Assembly: GCA_964545075.1 (NCBI GenBank)
Contig: CAZJFS010000019.1
Location: 1-42,170 of the forward strand
Source: DAOPXV01 sp035352535
GTDB taxonomy: Bacteria > Muiribacteriota > UBA9980
Reading direction: 5' to 3'
DNA length: 42,170 nucleotides
The notes beneath the pieces are model-generated. The model made no database searches. It was given only the letters and a program-made list of their open reading frames with translations, and had not been told where the DNA came from. This document shows, one piece after another, positions 8,099 to 15,851 of this stretch; position 1 is the stretch's first letter, and each line of letters starts with the position of its first letter. A program made the translations under genes and the position numbers.

Positions 8099-9355
8099 TT
8101 ATTGCTTAGAGCCGAGCTGCTCCAGCTTATCCTTGGCAACTTCATCGCTTATCTTTCCGTTTTTCAGCGCTTCTTCCACCGACTCCTTCATAGTCCTCAT
8201 TCCAAGGCGCTTTCCCGTTTCAATGGCCGAATTCAGCTGCGGTATTTTGTTGTCCCTGACCATAGCGCGTACGCTCATGCTTCCAACAAGGATCTCGCGT
8301 ATCGGAACGCGCCCCTTGCCGTCCTTCGTAGGAAGCAATTCCTGAGATATGACGGCGGTTAAAACCGTCGATAACTGCATTGATATCTGAGCCTGGCGGT
8401 CGGCGGGAAATACGGATATGATACGCGATATCGTTTCAGGCGCGTTATTGGTATGGAGAGTGCCCAGCACCATGTGACCGGTTTCGGCCGCGGTAAGGGC
8501 TATCTCGATAGTCTCCAGATCGCGCAATTCGCCCATAAGAATTACGTCCGGGTCCTGACGCAGCGCGGCGCGCAGCGCGCTCGCGAACGATTGCGTGTGC
8601 TGGCCGACCTCGCGGTGAGTGACAAGCGATTTATAGTTGGAGTGTACGAATTCGAGCGGGTCTTCTATCGTTATTATATGGCGGTATTCGTTTTTGTTGA
8701 TGTAATCAATTATGGCCGCAAGGGTCGTGGATTTACCCGAGCCGGTGGCGCCGGTAACTATGATGAATCCCTGGCTGTATAAACCGAGTTTGGCTATCTC
8801 CTCGGAAAGAGCGACTTCCGCTATAGTCTTAACGCGTATTGGAATCGCGCGGAAAACGGCCGCCAGGCCATAAAGCTGATGATATACGTTCATTCTGAAG
8901 CGGCCGACGCCTTCTATCATATAGCACGCGTCAACCTCGCGATGTTCTTCGCAATGCTGACGCTGTTCGGGCGTAAGGATCTGATAGAGCATCTTTTTCA
9001 TGGTTTCGGCCGGAAGCGCCTTGAATTTAAGAGGCTTCATCTGTCCGTGAACGCGTAATATGGGAGGCACGTTGTAATTCAAGTGAAGGTCCGAGCCTCC
9101 TGAATTAACGAGCGCCCGTAAAAACGTGTTTATCGCCGGTTCGTTAGCGATCCGCTGATCGGCGGGCACAAGCTCCGCAAGATCGAGTTGAAATGGATTA
9201 TCCGGATCTCCGAGCATTCCGAACACCTTGTCGCCCGGCTTTGCGCCCGGAGTTTCGGCGGGAGCCTCAAATGCCGAAAAATCTGGTGATTTGCGTTGTG
9301 GAACCTCATCCTGGACTTCCTGCGCTTCGCCATTTTCATTTAAAAGTTCAGACAT
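8099..9355 (-). CDS. pilT: type IV pilus retraction ATPase PilT
   Basis: A 418-residue secretion-type ATPase. After a charged N-terminal extension of about 65 residues come the PilT N-domain (SDLHLNYNVPPILRVHGQM), Walker A GATGSGKS at 202-209, the Asp box (IEDPLEF), Walker B DVILMGELRD at 270-279 and the His box (TGHMVLGTLHTNN). The C-terminal VRAMVRDNK segment corresponds to the AIRNLIRE retraction motif that separates PilT from PilB. PilT hydrolyses ATP as a hexamer at the pilus base to depolymerise pilin, driving twitching motility or DNA uptake. No other pilus gene is in the window. The N-terminal extension, rich in Pro/Glu, is longer than in typical PilT (about 345 residues). A GAGGTG site precedes the ATG by 8 bases. 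Confidence 0.93.
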   Translation of the reverse strand: MSELLNENGEAQEVQDEVPQRKSPDFSAFEAPAETPGAKPGDKVFGMLGDPDNPFQLDLAELVPADQRIANEPAINTFLRALVNSGGSDLHLNYNVPPILRVHGQMKPLKFKALPAETMKKMLYQILTPEQRQHCEEHREVDACYMIEGVGRFRMNVYHQLYGLAAVFRAIPIRVKTIAEVALSEEIAKLGLYSQGFIIVTGATGSGKSTTLAAIIDYINKNEYRHIITIEDPLEFVHSNYKSLVTHREVGQHTQSFASALRAALRQDPDVILMGELRDLETIEIALTAAETGHMVLGTLHTNNAPETISRIISVFPADRQAQISMQLSTVLTAVISQELLPTKDGKGRVPIREILVGSMSVRAMVRDNKIPQLNSAIETGKRLGMRTMKESVEEALKNGKISDEVAKDKLEQLGSKQ

Positions 9356-9502
9356 CAGTAAAACACCTCTACAGTAAAGTAAATAAAATACGAAATAGTA
9401 ATAAGCGGTATATAATACAACGGATAAATTTTATTTGAAGATATAATCTAAAAAACAGACGTATTATAAAAAAACGAATTTATCAGTTTAAATCAAATGA
9501 AA

Positions 9503-9530
9503 TTGAAAAGTAACAATATCTTACTATAAA
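9503..9530 (+). promoter_or_regulatory. probable sigma-70 promoter of the TauE-methyltransferase unit
   Basis: TTGAAA (9503-9508), a 16-base spacer and TATAAA (9525-9530). The expected start leaves a leader of about 70 bases before the ATG at 9606. The rest of the 250-base gap with pilT is very AT-rich; I could not choose a convincing pilT promoter in it. Confidence 0.5.
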
Positions 9531-9605
9531 AACACGGATAAATCAAGTTCGAATTATTTATTTTTCAATGCGGGACTGCATTTGCCAGCAATATAAGGAG
9601 TAAAA

Positions 9606-9968
9606 ATGATCTATATTACGCTAACCATACTCGGACTTACGGTCGGCGCCTTAAGCGGAATGTTCGGTATAGGCGGAGGCGTATTCGTGATCCCGGCGCT
9701 TATGTTTTTCTATGGCTTCAGCCAGAAAATGGCCACGGGCACCACGCTCGCGATGCTTCTGCCGCCAATCGGGATACTCGCGTTTTTAGAGTACTATAAA
9801 AATGGCTTCGTGGACGTAAGAGCGACGGTCATACTCGTATGCGGATTTCTCATCGGAAGCTATTTTTCAGCGAAATTCGTTATAAAAATGGATGAGCTGG
9901 TTTTAAAACGTTCATTCGGAATACTTTTAATAATCATAGGAATAATTTACATAACCCAGAAAAAATGA
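9606..9968 (+). CDS. half-size TauE/SafE family membrane permease
   Basis: A 120-residue, very hydrophobic protein with about four membrane helices. GLTVGALSGMFGIGGGVFVI is the family signature (G-x-x-x-G-x-x-G-x-GGG-x-x-x-P). The later FLIGSYFSAKFVIKMDE segment resembles the loop that ends each repeat half. Full TauE/SafE proteins (DUF81) have two such halves in about 250 residues and export organosulfur anions such as sulfite or sulfoacetate. This one has a single half and would have to work as a homodimer, as other half-size members do. The stop codon is clean with no remnant of a second half downstream, so it is not an obvious truncation. AAGGAG precedes the ATG. The methyltransferase gene starts 48 bases further on. 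Confidence 0.82.
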   Translation: MIYITLTILGLTVGALSGMFGIGGGVFVIPALMFFYGFSQKMATGTTLAMLLPPIGILAFLEYYKNGFVDVRATVILVCGFLIGSYFSAKFVIKMDELVLKRSFGILLIIIGIIYITQKK

Positions 9969-10016
9969 TCTTTGAGATAGCTATAAAATACAAAAACACC
10001 AAAAAGGAAGCAAATA

Positions 10017-10841
10017 ATGAATACGGCTCCCTGTAAAAAAGATTCCGGAAATTTTTTAAACGAATATCTTAAAAACGCCCCCGTCTCGCTTGCCCTTATA
10101 AGAGCTCTCGAATGCAAGATTATGGATAAGCTCCCTTTCATGCACCCCATGCTCGATCTAGGCTCCGGAGACGGGCTTTTCGCCTCGGTATTATTCGGCA
10201 ACAAAGATTATATCGATTGCGCCATCGATTCATGCGAAGCGGAAGTCAATCTCTCTTACAAAAGAAACGTTTACCGTGAGATCAAAATAGCCGAAGCCGA
10301 AGATATTCCGTATAACGATGAAAGCTTTAAATTCGTTATGGCCAACGATCTGATGGCGCACGTGAAAAAACCGGCAACCGTTCTGAACGAGGCGTGGCGC
10401 GTTCTTGAAAAAGACGGAATGCTGTGCTTTACGGTGCCGACGCTCATGCCTAAATTTCACGCCGACCTTTTTTCAAGATTCATCGCTTCGGTGTCTCAAA
10501 TTAATATTATAAAACTTTTCAACCACAACATAAGCTCATATTTCAGGCTTAATTCCATATACGCTTATAAAAAATGGGACGCGCTTTTAAAGGATTGCGG
10601 CTTCACGGTGATCCGGCACAAAAAATACGCGTCGCTTTCCGCGATCATCGTTCAGATGATCACTTCTTATTATCTGTGCCGCGGGGCCGCATATAAAAAA
10701 ACTCTCGGCCGCTATATCCCCTTCCCCGACCTGCATGAAAAAATAGTTACGCCCATAACCAGCTGGCTCCTGGAAAGCCTTTATAAAGAAAATTCTTATG
10801 AAGGCGAAAATTACATGATACTCGCCAGAAAAAACCAGTAA
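10017..10841 (+). CDS. class I SAM-dependent methyltransferase (type 11 family)
   Basis: A 274-residue protein. Motif I is LDLGSGDG (residues 46-53), binding S-adenosylmethionine. An acidic residue near DCAIDSCEAEV marks motif II. EAEDIPYNDESFKFVMANDL is the motif III/IV region, and LNEAWRVLEKDGMLCFTVPT is the typical type 11 'post I' strand. The C-terminal 120 residues are Tyr/Phe-rich and lack a recognised domain. The gene would methylate a small molecule or lipid; the substrate cannot be read from the sequence. It is co-directional with and 48 bases after the TauE-like gene, and its stop codon runs straight into a strong terminator. AAGGAAG lies 8 bases before the ATG. Confidence 0.85.
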   Translation: MNTAPCKKDSGNFLNEYLKNAPVSLALIRALECKIMDKLPFMHPMLDLGSGDGLFASVLFGNKDYIDCAIDSCEAEVNLSYKRNVYREIKIAEAEDIPYNDESFKFVMANDLMAHVKKPATVLNEAWRVLEKDGMLCFTVPTLMPKFHADLFSRFIASVSQINIIKLFNHNISSYFRLNSIYAYKKWDALLKDCGFTVIRHKKYASLSAIIVQMITSYYLCRGAAYKKTLGRYIPFPDLHEKIVTPITSWLLESLYKENSYEGENYMILARKNQ

Positions 10842-10880
10842 AAATCCCTCGGCCGCGATATTCATCCGAGGGATTTTTTA
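10841..10880 (+). terminator. rho-independent terminator after the methyltransferase gene
   Basis: AAAATCCCTCGG (10841-10852) pairs perfectly with CCGAGGGATTTT (10866-10877) around a 13-base loop, followed by a T-run. The A-run on the other side lets it also serve the minus-strand SPFH gene that ends at 10945. Confidence 0.88.
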
Positions 10881-10944
10881 TTTTCGATTCAATTTTTAAC
10901 TTTAATGGGCTTTTTAAACAGGGAGTTTCACCGGCCCGTAAAAT

Positions 10945-12000
10945 CTATAGTTTCCCGCCGCAATTGTTGCAGAATTTCGCGCCGGAGGCATTTTGAATTG
11001 AACACGCGGCGCAAAAACCGACGGGCGCAAATTTTTCTCCGCAGTTCATGCAGAACTTGGCGCCGGAAGGATTTGGAGACTGGCACTTACGGCATGACGT
11101 TGCCGGCGGCTGATTATTCTGATTTTGTTGAGGCTGCGAGCCGTTATCATGCTGGTCCTTCAATGCGCCGGCGAGCATCTGCCCCATCGCCATACCCACG
11201 CCCATATCCATGGCCGCCTGTCCGAATCCGCTTCCACCGCCCTGATTATGGGCGAAATCCTTGATCGACTGGGCCGCCTTGAATTTAGTATATTTATTGA
11301 GATCGCCGGCGGCCGCTATCGAGGAGCGCTCGTCGATGACTTTCTGTATCTCTTCAGGCATGGTTATGCCGAGAACTTTTATGTCTCCGACCTCCAATCC
11401 GTATTTAGCGAAAGCCTCCTTCACCTGGTTCAAAACAACCAGGCCGAGCTCTTCATAGATAGCCGGAAGATCCAGGATAGTCGTAAGGTTCGAACCAAGA
11501 GCGTCAAAAAATTGAGAAACTATCGTGTTTCTTAAAAAATCCTCGAGCTTCGTTATATCGTATCTTCCCGCGGTACCGACGATCTTTCCTATAAAAACCG
11601 ACGGATCGGAAATCCTTAGCGAATAAGTTCCACGGGCGCGAAGCCTGACGTATTGGAATTCGGAATCCTTGAACAGGATCGGTTCGGAAGTGCCCCATTT
11701 CAAATTGGTATGTTCGGCGAGAGAAATGAAATAAACGGATGCGCGAAACGGCGATTTGAAACCATAAGGCAGCGACAATATCTTCGTCAATATCGGAATA
11801 TTCTCGGTCACTAATGTATGACGGCCGGAACTGAAAGTATCCAGAAATTTTCCGTCCTTGACGAATATGGCGGTCTGATTTTCCTGGACGACGAGCTGAG
11901 CTCCGTATTTGATCTCTCCCGAATCGTTTTGCGGAATTCTTTGAACAAGGACCTGCCCGCTATTATCCAAAAATTCAAGAACCTCTATGAACTGGGTCAT
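10945..12000 (-). CDS. SPFH-domain protein with two C-terminal zinc ribbons (YdjI / 'virion core protein' type)
   Basis: A 351-residue protein. Residues 1-210 form an SPFH/Band-7 domain of the YdjI type (GAQLVVQENQTAIFVKDGK, FGFKSPF-like strand, then LRARGTYSLRISDPSVF). A helical segment and a Gly/Met-rich linker (FGQAAMDMGVGMAMGQML) follow. The last 50 residues hold two zinc ribbons: CRKC...CMNC and CAAC...CNNC, each joined by an SGAKFC block. SPFH proteins assemble into large membrane-associated rings. Bacillus YdjI works with a phage-shock-type stress response. There is no signal peptide, so the protein is cytoplasmic or peripheral. It sits 15 bases after a 169-residue unknown protein and the two form one operon; this partner may take the place that PspA/LiaH-like proteins have elsewhere. 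There is a weak purine-rich site upstream. Confidence 0.85.
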   Translation of the reverse strand: MTQFIEVLEFLDNSGQVLVQRIPQNDSGEIKYGAQLVVQENQTAIFVKDGKFLDTFSSGRHTLVTENIPILTKILSLPYGFKSPFRASVYFISLAEHTNLKWGTSEPILFKDSEFQYVRLRARGTYSLRISDPSVFIGKIVGTAGRYDITKLEDFLRNTIVSQFFDALGSNLTTILDLPAIYEELGLVVLNQVKEAFAKYGLEVGDIKVLGITMPEEIQKVIDERSSIAAAGDLNKYTKFKAAQSIKDFAHNQGGGSGFGQAAMDMGVGMAMGQMLAGALKDQHDNGSQPQQNQNNQPPATSCRKCQSPNPSGAKFCMNCGEKFAPVGFCAACSIQNASGAKFCNNCGGKL

Positions 12001-12015
12001 TTACTTCACTCTCCG

Positions 12016-12525
12016 TTAATTTTTAATTAATTCGTTCCGCGATCTTAGCTGACCGGAAAAACTATCCGCCCAGGCCGAAATTTTCAAGGCGAACTCATCG
12101 AGTTTCGCATATCCATCATCGGCCCTCTGATCTTCGACGATCTTCCTGACTTCCTGTAACGAAAAATATATTCCCTCATCGAACGTTTTCAGCTTAACGC
12201 AATTTTCATTCGTAAAACCGCCGACGCTAAAACCCGCTGATGCGGAGCCCGCGAATTGAACCTGAGACGAAACTTTCTTTAAAACGCTCGTGACATTTTC
12301 AAGGCACGGCAACAGCTTAAGGCCGCCCGCCTTTACCATAACCTTCTTTTTCACGGCGTCCACCTCGGCGATCAGTTCGCCGATATTTCTAACTATAAAA
12401 GCCCTCACTTTAGAATCCGCCTCAATAATAGATTCCGATTCACGATAGCCTTTGTAACCAGGAATAAAAAATTCCAGTCCCTTTTGCACAAGAGTTTTTT
12501 CTTCATTATTAGGCTTATCAAGCAT
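12016..12525 (-). CDS. unknown helical protein, partner of the SPFH protein
   Basis: A 169-residue soluble protein I do not recognise. It begins with a Lys/Glu-rich stretch and GLEFFIPGYKGYRESESI, a GYKGYR motif sometimes seen at the start of small PspA-associated proteins. Long amphipathic helices (VRNIGELIAEVDAVKKKV and YAKLDEFALKISAWADSF) follow, with a Gly/Ser-rich turn (SASAGFSVGGF) between. There is no signal peptide or membrane segment. Two Cys residues are too far apart for a metal site. It is first in a two-gene operon with the SPFH/zinc-ribbon gene (15 bases apart) and has a strong promoter and a GGGAGA site. The pairing suggests it loads onto or is organised by the SPFH ring, which is an inference from position only. 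Confidence 0.7.
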   Translation of the reverse strand: MLDKPNNEEKTLVQKGLEFFIPGYKGYRESESIIEADSKVRAFIVRNIGELIAEVDAVKKKVMVKAGGLKLLPCLENVTSVLKKVSSQVQFAGSASAGFSVGGFTNENCVKLKTFDEGIYFSLQEVRKIVEDQRADDGYAKLDEFALKISAWADSFSGQLRSRNELIKN

Positions 12526-12572
12526 AAAAACATCTCCCGATATTTTGCATTCATTAAAATTGCGCCAGTATG

Positions 12573-12601
12573 ATTATACACGTTTTGTCCAATAATTTCA
12601 A
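12573..12601 (-). promoter_or_regulatory. sigma-70 promoter of the SPFH operon
   Basis: Minus-strand TTGAAA (12601-12596), 17-base spacer and TATAAT (12578-12573). Transcription should start near 12566, about 40 bases before the ATG at 12525. Confidence 0.75.
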
Positions 12602-12729
12602 TCCTTGCGCGGAGCCGGCTCTTAAAATTTTATATTCTTAGTTTTTCATGATAAACTCTGATTTAAATGCGTTTTGAATCAATATAACTTTCGCATATTC
12701 AAAAAAAATAAAAATAATTCAAAATACAC

Positions 12730-12759
12730 TTGACAAAATCCGGCTTTTTTTAGTAATAT
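12730..12759 (+). promoter_or_regulatory. promoter of the 20-residue Lys/Ala micro-ORF
   Basis: A full-consensus TTGACA (12730-12735), an 18-base spacer and TAATAT (12754-12759). The predicted start lies about 33 bases before the ATG at 12800. Confidence 0.65.
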
Positions 12760-12799
12760 AAGAAGTACATAATATAGAAAAAAGAGGTGAAATTTTAAC

Positions 12800-12862
12800 A
12801 TGGGTAAAAAACCTGCTGAAAAAGCCGCTGCTCAGAAAAAAGCCGCTACGAAAAAAAAATAG
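12800..12862 (+). CDS. 20-residue Lys/Ala-rich micro-protein
   Basis: An ORF of 20 codons, ATG at 12800 to TAG at 12860-12862, encoding MGKKPAEKAAAQKKAATKKK. Nine residues are Lys and seven are Ala; it looks like an isolated stretch of a histone H1-like (Hc1/AlgP-type) basic tail. Evidence that it is a real gene is the complete set of signals around it: TTGACA promoter, AAAGAGGTG binding site 9 bases before the ATG, and a perfect 14-bp terminator 20 bases after the stop. Such a peptide could bind nucleic acid, ribosomes or acidic proteins. The last codons form a run of nine A residues, prone to slippage; one extra A would extend the frame by about 13 codons. An alternative is that the roughly 150-base transcript is a small RNA and the ORF is incidental. 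Confidence 0.6.
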   Translation: MGKKPAEKAAAQKKAATKKK

Positions 12863-12882
12863 TTTGGTTTCTGAATCAAAAT

Positions 12883-12920
12883 GAAAAGAGGCTGTAGTCA
12901 ACCGATTACAGCCTCTTTTC
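12883..12920 (+). terminator. terminator of the micro-ORF transcript
   Basis: GAAAAGAGGCTGTA (12883-12896) pairs perfectly over 14 bp with TACAGCCTCTTTTC (12907-12920), with a 10-base loop and T-rich tail. It can also work on the minus strand for the gene ending at 12953. Confidence 0.85.
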
Positions 12921-12952
12921 ATTTATGATATCAACGCGCCGCTTATGGTATA

Positions 12953-13732
12953 TCAATAATTCGGCATTTGCTTTTCTTTTATTCCCTCTATAAGAGTTCT
13001 TTTCCCATGCTTATTAAAATCAACCACGATAGCCCTGTTTCCGCCGGAGGTCTCGATGATCTTTACAACCTTTCCGCGGTCAGCCCACGCCTTGTGAAAA
13101 ATAAGGTCCCCTATCTCATACAGTTCTGAAGCGGCATATTGCTTTTCCTCGCGGTGCGTTTTAACGCTGCCGTTTAACTTCAAAGATTTTTCAGGCGCCG
13201 TCTTGAATTCTTCTTTCGCTTCTATGATGAGGTCTTTGACAGCCAAGGGCGCAGCCTGAATTTCGGCTAATTTTGATTCGACTATTTTTTCACCGGAGTT
13301 TTTTCGCGGCCCGATACTGGCGACGGCTGAAATTTTAGGTTTAGTCGCTTTTTGGGAAACGCCGGATGCGATTTTGGCTTTTCCTGGAAATTCCCGGGAT
13401 ATGGCGGATGATGATGCGTGGGCCGCGCTCTTTACGCGAAGGTTGCGTTTAAAGCCGAGACGGGCGAGTTTTCTTTTAATGGAGATCTCGGTTACGTTAA
13501 ATACCTTCGCCAGAGCTTTATCACTCATTTCGGAATATTTTTCCCTGAGGAACTTTTCTTCTTCATCCGTCCATTTTTTCTGGAACTGACGCATAAGTTT
13601 AAGCCGGGCGAGCTTGCGCTGTATCGCAATCGCGCTGACTCCGAATTTATCGGAAAGCTCGCGATTGGTCAACTTTGAATAGTTTTGAATTATAAACTCT
13701 TCATCTTCAGGCGTCCAACGCTTTACTACCAT
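12953..13732 (-). CDS. double Myb/SANT-like DNA-binding protein with C-terminal CarD/PcrA-type Tudor-like domain
   Basis: A 259-residue basic protein. Residues 3-48 and 52-97 are two tandem helix-turn-helix units of the Myb/SANT-like sort: RWTPEDEEFIIQNYSKLT...RELSDKFGVSAIAIQRKLARL and KWTDEEEKFLREKYSEMS...ALAKVFNVTEISIKRKLARLG. Each opens with a W-T-x-(E/D)-(E/D) helix and closes with RKLARL. Residues 100-200 are a low-complexity Ala/Lys/Ser linker. Residues 203-256 (ELYEIGDLIFHKAWADRGKV, then VVDFNKHGKRTLI) resemble the small beta-barrel of CarD/Mfd or the PcrA/UvrD tail, which binds RNA polymerase. This suggests a DNA-bound protein that contacts RNA polymerase. GGAGG lies 10 bases before the ATG. 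It lies downstream of and antiparallel to the Lys/Ala micro-gene. Confidence 0.75.
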   Translation of the reverse strand: MVVKRWTPEDEEFIIQNYSKLTNRELSDKFGVSAIAIQRKLARLKLMRQFQKKWTDEEEKFLREKYSEMSDKALAKVFNVTEISIKRKLARLGFKRNLRVKSAAHASSSAISREFPGKAKIASGVSQKATKPKISAVASIGPRKNSGEKIVESKLAEIQAAPLAVKDLIIEAKEEFKTAPEKSLKLNGSVKTHREEKQYAASELYEIGDLIFHKAWADRGKVVKIIETSGGNRAIVVDFNKHGKRTLIEGIKEKQMPNY

Positions 13733-13834
13733 ATAACCAAAACCTCCATATAGATTTATTAAAAAACAAATTTTAAAGGACTTTACATACCTTGACGAAA
13801 ATTTTCCGTTATAATTTATATGGCCGCTATTTTT

Positions 13835-14599
13835 TTACCTTGACCTTTTTTTCTCGGGCGCTATATCGTCAACTCCCGAGTATTGTTCCGCATAACCAAC
13901 AAGCGCGAGGAAAGCGTTTTTACAGATATCCTCGTCGCTGTCATCTATCGAATTTAAAAGTATCTGAACGAATTCATCGGCTTTTATCTCACCGAATGCG
14001 TAAAAAGCTGATGCTTTCATCCATTTATCGCGATCGACGATCATCTCATCGAAGGCTTTTTTAACGACGCTTCTTAATTCATTGAATTCCCAAAGCGCTA
14101 TAGCGGTATTAGCCTTCACGCGGTTCGAAGAATCCTTAAGATATGGAAGGAGCAGTTCCTTGACCTGACCGCCGCCTATCTTGCCGATGGCTTCGACAGC
14201 GTTCGCGCGTATTCTTTTATCTTCCGAAAGAAGCGAGTGAGCTATCACGGGTATGGTATGAACATTTCCATATTTTCCAAGCATGGTAAGCCATATTGAA
14301 ATCATATTAGCATTTTTTTCATTCGCATATATAACGACAAGGCGTTTTATTATAGAATCCAATATTTTGGCGTCTTTTTTTGAAGTTTCATCGACATGTA
14401 TGTTCAATGAAACCTTTATGGCCTTCATGATTATTTCTATATTAAACGAATCGTAATTTTCGAGAAAAACGCTCACGAAAGTAAGACCGTGCTTTTCAAG
14501 GCTTAAAGCGGCCTTTGAAAATTCAGTTTCATTATCGGCGCCAAGTTTTTTTATGCTTTCTGTTATTTCTTTTGTTTTATCAATGGTTTTTCTCATCAT
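13835..14599 (-). CDS. soluble HEAT-repeat protein
   Basis: A 254-residue protein with no signal or membrane segment. The N-terminal 100 residues are helical. Residues 100-240 are HEAT-like pairs: IPVIAHSLLSEDKRIRANAV, EAIGKIGGGQVKELLLPYLK, DSSNRVKANTAIALWEF and MKASAFYAFGEIKADEFVQI. The RIRANxVExxG...LLxDxxNRVxANxxxAL signature is nearly the same as in the membrane HEAT protein at 25284, so they are probably related and may bind a common partner. HEAT arrays are scaffolds. The C-terminus is short and basic (PEKKRSR). The ATG at 14599 has GGAGG 6 bases upstream; the next codon is also ATG. Transcribed alone, as far as can be seen. Confidence 0.78.
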   Translation of the reverse strand: MMRKTIDKTKEITESIKKLGADNETEFSKAALSLEKHGLTFVSVFLENYDSFNIEIIMKAIKVSLNIHVDETSKKDAKILDSIIKRLVVIYANEKNANMISIWLTMLGKYGNVHTIPVIAHSLLSEDKRIRANAVEAIGKIGGGQVKELLLPYLKDSSNRVKANTAIALWEFNELRSVVKKAFDEMIVDRDKWMKASAFYAFGEIKADEFVQILLNSIDDSDEDICKNAFLALVGYAEQYSGVDDIAPEKKRSR

Positions 14600-14708
14600 A
14601 GTTATCCTCCGGTTCGGTTTCGTGCTATATCCGCTTATATAAAAAAAGGCATGAATAACACTTGCTAATTATACTTTAAAAAATTAAAAAATTCAAGTTT
14701 TGAATAAG

Positions 14709-14743
14709 AAAAAAGATAAAAATTATAAATTTTTATCTTTTTT
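14709..14743 (-). terminator. AT-rich hairpin after the PorV-like gene
   Basis: AAAAAAGATAAAAATT (14709-14724) and AATTTTTATCTTTTTT (14728-14743) are a perfect 16-bp inverted repeat with a 3-base loop and a U-run on the minus strand. The stem is weak (nearly all A-T), so termination efficiency is uncertain. Confidence 0.5.
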
Positions 14744-14778
14744 CTTTGTTTTATATGGATTTTTACCCTTTAAAGTCT

Positions 14779-15756
14779 TTAGAACCTTCTCCCGGCGGAA
14801 ATTCTGTGGTTAGCGCCAAGTATTTCATCATAGAAAGCATAGTCGAAGTGCCAGTCGTTAGAATCGAAACCGGCGCCTATCGAAAACTTTTTATTATTGA
14901 CGCCGGCGCGCAGCGCTATGTTTTGATTTACCTTGCCTTCGACGCCGAGTTTCAGCTTAAGGCTTTCCGAACCGGTCTGTTCCAGGTCCATGGCCGCTAA
15001 AATCTTCGGCTTCAACTGATAAGCGGTACCAAACACCATTGTAACGGGGAGCGAATCTTTCTGGCCCGAATCGGTATTCCACTTAAGCGAAGAACCTAGA
15101 TTTTTTAACGCAAGGCCGAAACTTGTCTTTTCATCGCTTTTTAAATGCCAGCCAAGATCTAATCCCATGCCGCTGGCGCTGGAGTTGAAAAGAGAGTGGC
15201 GCAATAATTTCAGTGATGCGCCGAGCCTTCTTTTAGCGTTCATCTGTTTTCCGTAAGAAAGAGTATAAGCGTTCTCCTGGTCTGAAAAATAACTGAATAT
15301 CTTTACGTTACCGCTTGCATCGAGAACTGGATCGCCAATAGCGCTTCCCACCGGCGGCACATATTTTATTCCATCATAAACGTTTGTCTCGGGTATTTCA
15401 TCAACGCCAAATTTGGTCCATGAAAGCCCCCACACGCCGCCGCGTTTTTTATCCGGAAGCACGTAATTGGCGAAATCGAATTTCCGGTCCAGGCTAAGCA
15501 TAGCATGCATAGTCAGGAATTCCCTTTTTTTAAGGCCGCCAAGTCCAGCCGGGTTATAGTAGGTCGCCGAAGCGTCGTCAGCCACCGCGCAGAAAGCCTC
15601 ACCCATTCCAAGGGCGCGTGCAGAAACGCCCATCTTCAGGTATGCGGCCGCGCCGCCGGCGGAGCCGGCGTTAGCGTTTGAAACTAAGGTGGTGGCCGAG
15701 ATCATTACGGCAATTATTAAAAGGATCGTTAACTTTCTAAAATTGCTCACTCTCAT
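14779..15756 (-). CDS. PorV/PorQ-like outer-membrane beta-barrel protein
   Basis: I choose the ATG at 15756 (GGAGGG 9 bases upstream); an in-frame ATG at 15801 would place that binding site within the coding region. This gives 325 residues with a signal peptide ending NANA (residue 30). The mature start, AYLKMGVSARALGMGEAFCA followed by VADDASATYYNPAGL, is the family signature of PorV/PorQ/UPF0164 proteins. The rest is alternating beta-strands ending in Phe (ISAGRRF), the terminal aromatic that the BAM complex recognises. PorV-type barrels help export or anchor type IX-secreted proteins in Bacteroidetes; related barrels occur widely without type IX secretion, and no type IX genes are seen here. 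It lies 50 bases after the lipoprotein gene and is likely in its operon. Confidence 0.85.
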   Translation of the reverse strand: MRVSNFRKLTILLIIAVMISATTLVSNANAGSAGGAAAYLKMGVSARALGMGEAFCAVADDASATYYNPAGLGGLKKREFLTMHAMLSLDRKFDFANYVLPDKKRGGVWGLSWTKFGVDEIPETNVYDGIKYVPPVGSAIGDPVLDASGNVKIFSYFSDQENAYTLSYGKQMNAKRRLGASLKLLRHSLFNSSASGMGLDLGWHLKSDEKTSFGLALKNLGSSLKWNTDSGQKDSLPVTMVFGTAYQLKPKILAAMDLEQTGSESLKLKLGVEGKVNQNIALRAGVNNKKFSIGAGFDSNDWHFDYAFYDEILGANHRISAGRRF

Positions 15757-15851
15757 ATGTTTTTTCCCTCCGCCATCACTGTTACTGTTATTACTTATCA
15801 TTTGCTTGTTTCACCCAATTTCAGTTTTATGCCGTAAATTACCATTATATT

